Assembly (NCBI RefSeq): GCF_036059255.1
Contig: NZ_CP107947.1
Span: 6,820,001-6,884,000, forward strand
Length of the DNA: 64,000 nt
Source of the DNA: Micromonospora sp. NBC_00389
Lineage (GTDB): Bacteria; Actinomycetota; Actinomycetes; Mycobacteriales; Micromonosporaceae
Direction: 5' to 3'
A program made the position numbers and the translations under genes. Positions 58,340 through 64,000 of this stretch are shown piece after piece (positions within the stretch are counted from its first letter, which is position 1; the number at the start of each line of letters is the position of its first letter). The notes beneath the pieces are model-generated. The model saw nothing but the letters and a program-made list of their open reading frames with translations. It ran no database searches and was not told where the DNA came from.

Positions 58340-58565
58340 TGGGCGTGCGGCCGATCCGCTGCAATCACCGGCTGGCGACCCTGCGCAGTTTCGCACGGCA
58401 CCTGCATACTCTCGATCCGGCCAACCAGATCCCGCCGGCCGACCTGCTGCCCGCCCGGCAGAACAGGATCACGCCCTACCTGTACTCGCCGGCCGACCTC
58501 ACCGCGTTGATGGACGCGGCCTCCGCCCTGACCCCACCGCTACGCGCCGCGCTCTATCGAACCCC
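58340..58565 (+). pseudogene. Tyrosine recombinase/integrase fragment
   Basis: The reading HRLATLRSFARHLHTLDPAN with PYLYSPADLTALMDAASALT and PPLRAALYR is the junction of the N-terminal SAM-like domain and the start of the catalytic domain of a phage-type integrase. Both ends are missing, including all catalytic residues. Confidence 0.7.
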
Positions 58566-58618
58566 CGCCGACCGTCGCCGTGGTCGGTGACGTCCTCTGG
58601 GTCGCCCTCGGCGAGCGG

Positions 58619-59743
58619 CTACCTCTGGTCTTGCGGTTGGACCATGCCGTCTGACGCAGGCTGCTCGTCCGTGCGCTGTTCCTCTCGGCAGCGGCGCTCG
58701 ACCTCGCTCGCAAAGTCCAGCGTTGATGCGCGCCCGCCGAGATCTCGCGTGCGCACCCCGGCCGCCAGCGTCGTCTCGAACGCCTCGGTGAGCGTCTTTG
58801 CCGCCTCCGTCTCACCGAGGTGGTCGAGCATCATGGCCGCGGCCCAGAGTTGGCCGACTGGGTTGGCTGAGCCCTGTCCGGCGATGTCCGGCGCGGAGCC
58901 GTGTACCGGCTCGAACATCGAGGGATGGTCGCCCTCGGGGTTGAGGTTGGCGCTTGGCGCAACGCCGATCGAGCCGGCGAGTGCGGCTGCGAGGTCGGAG
59001 AGGATATCGCCGAATAGGTTGGACGCCACAATCACGTCGAAGCGACCCGGGTCGAGGATCAGTCTAGCGGCCAGCGCGTCGATCAGCAGCGACTCCAGCT
59101 GGACGCCTCGGTGGCCGAACACTGTTTCCGCGACCACCTCGTCCCAGAACGGCATCGTGTGGATGATGCCGTTGGACTTGGTGGCCGAGGTGACGAGCCC
59201 GCGGCGTCCCTGGGCCAGTCGGGCTGCGAACGCGGCCACTCGGCTGATGCCCTGCCGGGTGAAGACCGACTGCTGAACGGCGGCCTCCTCGGGTCGTCCG
59301 CGGTTGTAGCGGCCACCGACTTCCGAGTACTCCCCTTCCACGTTCTCCCGGACGATCATGAGGTTGAGGTCCCCGGGGTCGAGCAATGGAGAGGGGACGC
59401 CGGGGAGTAGCCGCACCGGCCGCAAGTTCACGTACTGGTGGAACCCCCGCCGAATCGGGATCAGCAGCCCCCACAGAGTGACGTGATCCGGGATGTCCGG
59501 CGCGCCAACCGCGCCGAGGAGCAGCGCTTCCTCGCCGGCGAGCTGGTCGAGACCGTCGGCGGGCATCATGGCCCCGTCCCGCCGGTAGCGCTGCGATCCC
59601 CAGTCGTAGTGCGTCCACCGCATCTCGAAGTCGAAGCGGTCAGCGACCGCATCGACGCAGGGAATTGTGGCCTCGACCACCTCAGGACCGATGCCATCGC
59701 CCGCGATCACGCCGATCCGATAGATCTTGCGTTCGCCGTTCAC
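58619..59743 (-). CDS. Tartrate dehydrogenase-type isocitrate/isopropylmalate dehydrogenase family enzyme
   Basis: A 374-residue NAD-dependent beta-decarboxylating dehydrogenase. The N-terminus IGVIAGDGIGPEVV is the family's opening strand. The segments MRWTHYDWGSQRYRRDG, ALLLGAVGAPDIPDHVTLWGLL and RRGFHQYVNLRPVRLLPGV are characteristic of tartrate dehydrogenase/decarboxylase (TtuC-like). Catalytic residues are visible: Tyr in EGEYSEVGG, Lys in SATKSNGI, Asp residues in FDVIVASNLFGDILSDLAA. A Gln/Glu-rich C-terminal extension of about 25 residues is unusual. The GTG start overlaps the upstream cyclase stop by four bases. Last gene of the operon. Likely substrate is a 2-hydroxy-dicarboxylic acid (tartrate, malate or an alkylmalate); which one cannot be told. 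Confidence 0.85.
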   Translation of the reverse strand: MNGERKIYRIGVIAGDGIGPEVVEATIPCVDAVADRFDFEMRWTHYDWGSQRYRRDGAMMPADGLDQLAGEEALLLGAVGAPDIPDHVTLWGLLIPIRRGFHQYVNLRPVRLLPGVPSPLLDPGDLNLMIVRENVEGEYSEVGGRYNRGRPEEAAVQQSVFTRQGISRVAAFAARLAQGRRGLVTSATKSNGIIHTMPFWDEVVAETVFGHRGVQLESLLIDALAARLILDPGRFDVIVASNLFGDILSDLAAALAGSIGVAPSANLNPEGDHPSMFEPVHGSAPDIAGQGSANPVGQLWAAAMMLDHLGETEAAKTLTEAFETTLAAGVRTRDLGGRASTLDFASEVERRCREEQRTDEQPASDGMVQPQDQR

Positions 59744-60741
59744 TTGACGGCTACCGGGTTGATCGGGCCGCCCACACTGCCGGTCACCGGCAAGGGGCAG
59801 GCGGTGAAGAGCATCTCGTAGACTCCGTCCTGGGCGCAGTCTGCCGCGAGCGCCTCAAGGTCGAACATCTCGCCCACGAGCAGCCCCATGTGGGGGAGAG
59901 CGACGCGGTGCCACGGCTGGTTAACGTAGCTGATCTCATTGGGCCGGACCTCGACCCCCCAGGTGTCCGCCGCGACGCCGGCGAGTTCGCGATCTGCGAT
60001 CCAGTCGAGTGTGTCGAGGGCCAGGCCCGGCGCGTCACCGCCCGCGTAGTCACCCCAGTCGCCTCGCTCCCGGCACATGCGTACGTGGCCGAAGCGCAGC
60101 AGCACAATGTCGCCGGGCCCCACGCGCGTGCCCTGCGCATCGAGCGCGCAGTCGAGGTCGTCGGCCGTGACCGCGTGTCCGGGTGCCAACCACTCCCGCC
60201 CGGCCGCCCTTGCGAGGTCGATGAGCACGCCCCGGCCAACGATGCGGTCCCGGTAGTTGGTGATGTCGTTGCGCTCGGCTCCCAGCGAGGACACCAACCG
60301 GCAGTCGTACCCGTTCCACATGGTCGAGTCAAAGAATGTGTGGGCAAGCGCGTCCCAGTGTGTGCCACCCTGCGAGGCCAGCAGTATGACGTCGTCGGAG
60401 GCCCCGTGCCCCCGCGGCCGGCCGGCGAGGTCGCGGGCGTAGACGTCGTCGCCGTCGCGGAGCATGAACTGCATGGGGTTGAAGCGCCGAAGCGCGCCCC
60501 GTTGCGGTCCGGTGCCGTCGAAGGGCAGCGCGAGGGAGAAGACCCTGCCCCGGGTGACCAGCCGGGTCGCCGCTACCACGTGCTCCGGCGTGAGCAGGTT
60601 GAGCGTTCCGAGTTGGTCGTCGGATCCCCATCGACCACGGTTGGACAGCCGGGCGACCGCGTCACGTAGCCGCCTCTCACCCGTCCCGTCGGCCTGGCTC
60701 GAAGCCTGGGGGACGGTGTCGGCACTCGCTGGCGTGGTCAC
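59740..60741 (-). CDS. Cyclase-family hydrolase (kynurenine formamidase-like), paralogue 1
   Basis: A 333-residue metal-dependent hydrolase of the cyclase/kynurenine formamidase superfamily. The metal/active-site motif appears as ASQGGTHWDALAHTFFDSTMW (family HxGTHxDxxxH, first His replaced by Gln). Other conserved parts are WGSDDQLGTLNLLTPEHV at the N-terminus and GVEVRPNEISYVNQPWHRV, PHMGLLVGEMFDLEALA towards the end. It shares about two-thirds of its residues by eye with the second cyclase at the window's right edge. The GTG start overlaps the SDR stop by four bases. It probably opens a ring or cleaves an amide/ester in the pathway served by this operon. Cytoplasmic. Confidence 0.85.
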   Translation of the reverse strand: MTTPASADTVPQASSQADGTGERRLRDAVARLSNRGRWGSDDQLGTLNLLTPEHVVAATRLVTRGRVFSLALPFDGTGPQRGALRRFNPMQFMLRDGDDVYARDLAGRPRGHGASDDVILLASQGGTHWDALAHTFFDSTMWNGYDCRLVSSLGAERNDITNYRDRIVGRGVLIDLARAAGREWLAPGHAVTADDLDCALDAQGTRVGPGDIVLLRFGHVRMCRERGDWGDYAGGDAPGLALDTLDWIADRELAGVAADTWGVEVRPNEISYVNQPWHRVALPHMGLLVGEMFDLEALAADCAQDGVYEMLFTACPLPVTGSVGGPINPVAVK

Positions 60742-61475
60742 AGGTGCGCTCCCCCGTCGACCAGCAGGATCTCACCGGTGGTGTGGGTCAGCGAGGCGAG
60801 GGAGAAGATCGCATCCGCGACCTCGTCGGCCGTCGCGATGCGGCCGCCCGGCGAGCGGCGGGCCGCCTTCTCACGCTCGTCCACCCACTCACTCGTCCAC
60901 GGCGTCTCCGTCATGCCGGGTGCCACGGCGTTCACCCGGATGTCGGGGGCGAGCGCCTTGGCCAGCAGGACGGTCAGGTGGTTCACCGCAGCCTTCGACA
61001 CGGCGTACGGAATCGAGCTGCCGCCGACCACCACGCCCGCGAGCGAACTGACGTTGACCACGCTGCCGCCGCCGCTCGCCCGCAGTGCTGGTACGGCCGC
61101 CCTGGTCACCTCCCACGTGCCGAGCAGGTTGACGTCCAACACCGACATCCAGTCGCCGAGCTGCACCGCGCCGAGGTCGCGGTGGGCAATCTTGCGGCTC
61201 GTCCCCGCGTTGTTGACCAGTCCGTCGAGGCGGCCGAAGGCCGCGGCCGCCCGCTCAACGAGCGCAACCGACTGATCCGGCACCGAGACGTCGGCTTGGA
61301 CGTATACAGCAGTGGGGAGGGATCGGGCCAGCGCCTCACCGGCATCGACCGATGTTGCCGAGTTGATGACAATCGCCGCGCCGGCGTCAGCGAAGCGGCG
61401 CGCCGTGGAGGCGCCGATTCCGCTGGACGAGCCGGTCACCAGCACCACCCTGTCTTGCCAGGAGAACGGGCTCAC
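60738..61475 (-). CDS. Short-chain dehydrogenase/reductase
   Basis: A 245-residue classical SDR. The cofactor motif is VTGSSSGIG (TGxxxGIG), with NNAG at about residue 90, catalytic Ser in VVNVSSLAG and the YAVSK (YxxxK) pair, followed by IRVNAVAPGMTETP. The C-terminal GEILLVDGGAHL is typical of FabG-like members. It oxidises or reduces a hydroxyl/keto group with NAD(P)(H). GTG start overlapping the thiolase stop by four bases; its own stop overlaps the cyclase start. FabG-like but the context points to catabolism rather than fatty acid synthesis. Confidence 0.9.
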   Translation of the reverse strand: MSPFSWQDRVVLVTGSSSGIGASTARRFADAGAAIVINSATSVDAGEALARSLPTAVYVQADVSVPDQSVALVERAAAAFGRLDGLVNNAGTSRKIAHRDLGAVQLGDWMSVLDVNLLGTWEVTRAAVPALRASGGGSVVNVSSLAGVVVGGSSIPYAVSKAAVNHLTVLLAKALAPDIRVNAVAPGMTETPWTSEWVDEREKAARRSPGGRIATADEVADAIFSLASLTHTTGEILLVDGGAHL

Positions 61476-62617
61476 GGCTCCACATCCGTCGAGAGCACCG
61501 CAGTGGCGTGCGCAGCCAGTGCCAGGCCCATGCCGTGGACGACCGATGTGCGCGCGCCGGGCACCTGGCGGTCGCCCGCGTCCCCGCGTAGCTGGCGGAC
61601 CGCCTCGGTCATGAGGAACATGCCCAGCATGCCGGGGTGGGTGTAGCTCAGGCCGCCGCCGTTCGTGTTGACCGGCAGGCTGCCGCCAGGCGCGATGGCC
61701 CCGGACTCCACGAAGGGCCCGCCCTCGCCCTTGGACACGAATCCGAGGTCCTCGAGCAAGATCATCAAACTGATGGTGAAAGCGTCGTAGATGTGCGCTG
61801 AGTCCATGTCGGCCGGCCCACGGCCTGCCATGTCGAAGGCCCGCTTACCGCTGTCGACCGCGGCGGTGGTCGTCAGGTCCGGCATGCCGACGATGTTGCG
61901 GTGGTTGATTGCCTCGCCCACGCCAAGCACGTAGATCGGCTTGGGCGTCAGGTCGCGGGCCCGCTCGGCCGAGGTGACGACGATCGCCGCTCCGCCGTCG
62001 GTCACCAGGCAGCAGTCGAGTTTGTGCAGCGGCGTCGAGAGCATCGGCGAGGACAGCACGTCCTGCACGGACAATGGCGTGGGGTAGGGCGCGTCCGGAT
62101 TCTTCAGCGCCCACTGGCGCGCAGAGACCGCGACCTCCGCCAACTGCTCGCTGGTGGTGCCGAACTCGTGCATGTGCCGCTGGGCGATGAGCCCAAAACT
62201 GCTGATCGGGTGGATCAAGCCGTACGGCTGCTCGTACGGCGACCACTCGGCGAGGCTGGTCAGCTTGCCGCGGTCGGAGCGCTGGGTGCTGCCGTAGGTG
62301 ATGAGCGCGACTGAGCAGAGACCTGCCTCGATGGCCGCCGCCGCATGGCCGACGTGGGAGATGAACGACCCGCCACCAACCACCGTCGAGTCGATGTACG
62401 TCGGGCGCAGGCCGAGGTACTCCGCCACCGTGAGCGCGGGCATCGCGTAGTAGGAGGAGGCCGTAAACAGCCCGTCGACGTCATCCTTGTGCAGCCCTAC
62501 CTCTGCGAGTGCCCGCCGGGTCGCCTCGCCCATCAGGCCGACTGGTGAACGGCCCTGCGACTGGAACGTGTCGACCTCGGCCGCCGCCACGATGGCCGCC
62601 TTGCCGCGGAGGCTCAT
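61472..62617 (-). CDS. Thiolase-like (SCP-x/lipid-transfer type) acyl-CoA protein
   Basis: A 381-residue thiolase-superfamily protein starting MSLRGKAAIVAAAEVD; the ATG overlaps the DUF35 stop (ATGA). It has the SCP2-thiolase layout: GLFTASSYY, STVVGGGSFISHVGHAAAAIEAG in the position of the usual nucleophile loop, DCCLVTDGGAAIVVTS, HIYDAFTISLMILLEDLGF, and NTNGGGLSYTHPGMLGMFLMTEAVRQLRG with the C-terminal His. The nucleophilic Cys of classical thiolases is not seen in the VVGGGSF loop, as in many DUF35-associated relatives, which act as thiolases/aldolases on CoA thioesters. It is expected to form a complex with the DUF35 protein. Likely role: C-C bond cleavage of a CoA-bound intermediate. 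Confidence 0.85.
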   Translation of the reverse strand: MSLRGKAAIVAAAEVDTFQSQGRSPVGLMGEATRRALAEVGLHKDDVDGLFTASSYYAMPALTVAEYLGLRPTYIDSTVVGGGSFISHVGHAAAAIEAGLCSVALITYGSTQRSDRGKLTSLAEWSPYEQPYGLIHPISSFGLIAQRHMHEFGTTSEQLAEVAVSARQWALKNPDAPYPTPLSVQDVLSSPMLSTPLHKLDCCLVTDGGAAIVVTSAERARDLTPKPIYVLGVGEAINHRNIVGMPDLTTTAAVDSGKRAFDMAGRGPADMDSAHIYDAFTISLMILLEDLGFVSKGEGGPFVESGAIAPGGSLPVNTNGGGLSYTHPGMLGMFLMTEAVRQLRGDAGDRQVPGARTSVVHGMGLALAAHATAVLSTDVEP

Positions 62618-63051
62618 CGGGCACCTGCCGTGGCCTGGAAGCGCGGCAAGGTGAGCTCGGGCGTCACCTCGTCGAAGACCGCCTGTACGGGCATCCCGAT
62701 CCATGGCACGTCTGCCTCCGGCGAGACCACCAGGTCGGCGAGCACGCGCACGCCCTCGTCAAGGTCGACGAGCACGACGGTGTAGGGCACCCGGTCGGCC
62801 AGACCGGGATGCCCGGCGCGGTGCAGCGTTGTGAACGAGTGCACCGTGCCCGTACCGGCCGCCTGCCGGAGGCTGAGCCGGTCGGAGAGGCAGACGGGGC
62901 AGACTGTGCGGGGGTAGAAGACACGCGCCCCGCAACTCTCGCATTGCTGGAACGCGAGCCGGTGCGCGCGCGCCTCCTCGAAGTAGATGTTCTCCTCGCC
63001 GCGCGGCGTGGGGGTAGGCCGGTCGGTCACTGTCTGCCCTTTCTCGGTCAC
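62614..63051 (-). CDS. DUF35 Zn-ribbon/OB-fold acyl-CoA-associated protein
   Basis: A 145-residue partner of the thiolase-like protein. The rubredoxin-like zinc ribbon has CESCG and CPVCL (two CxxC pairs) around ARVFYPRTV, followed by an OB fold (GTGTVHSFTTLHRAG, YTVVLVDLDEGVRVLADLV). The GTG at 63051 overlaps the cyclase stop in a GTGA, like other junctions of this operon, and is chosen for that reason. A second in-frame GTG at 63030 has an AAAGGG box six bases upstream and could be the real start. Such proteins bind CoA-ester ligands and are needed by their thiolase partners. Confidence 0.85.
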   Translation of the reverse strand: MTEKGQTVTDRPTPTPRGEENIYFEEARAHRLAFQQCESCGARVFYPRTVCPVCLSDRLSLRQAAGTGTVHSFTTLHRAGHPGLADRVPYTVVLVDLDEGVRVLADLVVSPEADVPWIGMPVQAVFDEVTPELTLPRFQATAGAR

Positions 63052-64000
63052 TTGACCGCGGTCGGGTTGATCGGGCCGCCCACGCTGCCCTTGACAGGCA
63101 ACGGGTTCGCCGAAAAGAACATCTCGTAGACGCCATCCTCGGCGCAGTCGACAGCGAGTTCCTCGAAGTCGAAGATCTCGCCGACGAGCAGACCCATCTG
63201 CGGGATCGCCACCCTGTGCCACGGCTGGGTGACGCACGCGAGGTCGTTGGGGCGCACCTCGGCACCCCACGTGTCCACCGCCAGTCCGCCGATCTGGTGC
63301 TCGTCGATCCATCCGAGGGTGTCGAAGGTGAGGCCGGGTGCGTCACCGCCGGCGTAGTCGCCCCAACCATCCTGGGCCCGACACATTGCGATCTGGCCGA
63401 AGCGCAGCAGCACGATGTCGCCGCGCCGGACCTCGACGCCCTGCCCGTCGGCGCAGGCCTGCAGCAGGTCACTGTTGATGCCTTCGCCGGGCTGGCACCA
63501 GTCGACGCCAAGATGGCGTGGTAGGTCCAGCAGCACCGCGCGCCCGGTGATGCGGTTGCGGTAGTTGGCGATGTCGTTGCGCTCGGCCCCCATCGAGCTG
63601 ACCAGCCGGCAGTCGTAGCCGTTCCACATCTTCGAGTCGTAGAAGATGTGGCCCAGGGCGTCCCAGTGGGTGGCGCCCTGGGCCGCGAGGATGAGCACGT
63701 CGTCGGCTGCGCCGATCCCTTGCGGGGTGCCGGCGAGGTCACGGGAGTAGACGTCGTCACCGTCTCGCAGCATGAAGCTCATCGGGTTGAAGCGCCGGAG
63801 GTGACCCTTCTGCGGGCCGTCGTCGCCATAAGAGATGGACAGCGAGAAGACTCGGCCCTTGCGCACCAGTCCTGCGGCGTTGCGTACGTCGTCGGCCGTG
63901 ATGTAGTTGACCGTGCCGGCCTCGTCCTCGGGGCCCCACTTGCCCCAGTTGCAATAGCTCTTGGCCGCCTCAGCCAGGCGTGCCCGGCCGCCGTCGTCGT
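63048..64000 (-). CDS. Cyclase-family hydrolase, paralogue 2 (5' end outside window)
   Basis: The frame is open to the window edge; 317 residues are visible. It reads NWGKWGPEDEAGTVNYITADD, LRRFNPMSFMLRDGDDVYSRDL, AAQGATHWDALGHIFYDSKMW (active-site motif), GAEVRPNDLACVTQPWHRV and GSVGGPINPTAVK, parallel to paralogue 1 throughout, including an almost identical ending. It is the most upstream gene seen in this operon; the promoter must lie beyond 64000. The two paralogues may act on successive or alternative substrates. Confidence 0.85.
   Translation of the reverse strand, partial: DDGGRARLAEAAKSYCNWGKWGPEDEAGTVNYITADDVRNAAGLVRKGRVFSLSISYGDDGPQKGHLRRFNPMSFMLRDGDDVYSRDLAGTPQGIGAADDVLILAAQGATHWDALGHIFYDSKMWNGYDCRLVSSMGAERNDIANYRNRITGRAVLLDLPRHLGVDWCQPGEGINSDLLQACADGQGVEVRRGDIVLLRFGQIAMCRAQDGWGDYAGGDAPGLTFDTLGWIDEHQIGGLAVDTWGAEVRPNDLACVTQPWHRVAIPQMGLLVGEIFDFEELAVDCAEDGVYEMFFSANPLPVKGSVGGPINPTAVK

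Overview
The window is high-GC DNA with actinobacterial features: a type VII secretion EccC ATPase, GTG/ATG starts behind purine-rich ribosome binding sites, and large serine recombinases and insertion sequences typical of filamentous actinomycetes. A Micromonosporaceae-like host is my guess and is not proven by the sequence. I saw no rRNA, tRNA or CRISPR array.

Layout. 1-8.6 kb is older chromosome with scars: the 3' part of eccC, a decapitated GH32/GH43-type glycosidase next to an IS transposase, a DUF305 gene, a secreted LVIVD-repeat protein with a Crp/GlxR-type palindrome upstream, a frameshifted phage-head-like remnant, and a truncated M48 peptidase. 8.6-50.0 kb is an accessory island. 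It is bounded by two direct copies (961 bp, apparently identical) of an internal piece of a serine recombinase gene. The left copy keeps the upstream part of the gene and the right copy keeps the downstream end, which is the pattern expected when a circle carrying an internal gene fragment integrates by a single crossover (Campbell type).

Island cargo, left to right: a membrane-anchored NACHT ATPase; a patatin-like phospholipase with a membrane tail; debris; a minus-strand cluster with an FG-GAP repeat protein, a possible trypsin-co-occurring-like peptide, a small membrane protein and a trypsin-EndoG nuclease fusion; a remnant of a second NACHT ATPase; an M4 metallopeptidase without a signal peptide; an ISAs1-family element; and a full Tc (ABC) toxin locus. 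In the Tc locus the TcA pore/receptor component is split over two adjacent genes (2175 and 1078 aa), followed by a beta-propeller protein. Divergently, one 2589-aa gene fuses TcB and TcC and ends in an RHS core plus a roughly 290-residue C-terminal domain that I do not recognise. A second, inverted ISAs1 copy sits inside the right recombinase repeat. Both ISAs1 copies have their own 10-bp target duplications.

50.0-58.6 kb has a putative lipoprotein and an alpha/beta hydrolase among IS elements and gene stubs (IS5, IS6, IS701-like, ISAs1, histidine kinase, MFS, integrase). 58.6-64.0 kb is a tight minus-strand catabolic operon: two paralogous cyclase-family hydrolases, a DUF35 Zn-ribbon/OB protein paired with a thiolase-like protein, an SDR, and a tartrate/isopropylmalate-type dehydrogenase. 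Every junction is a 4-bp stop/start overlap.

The most interesting parts are the Tc toxin with an unknown payload, the NACHT-patatin pair and the trypsin-nuclease cluster, all packed in one apparently recently integrated island.
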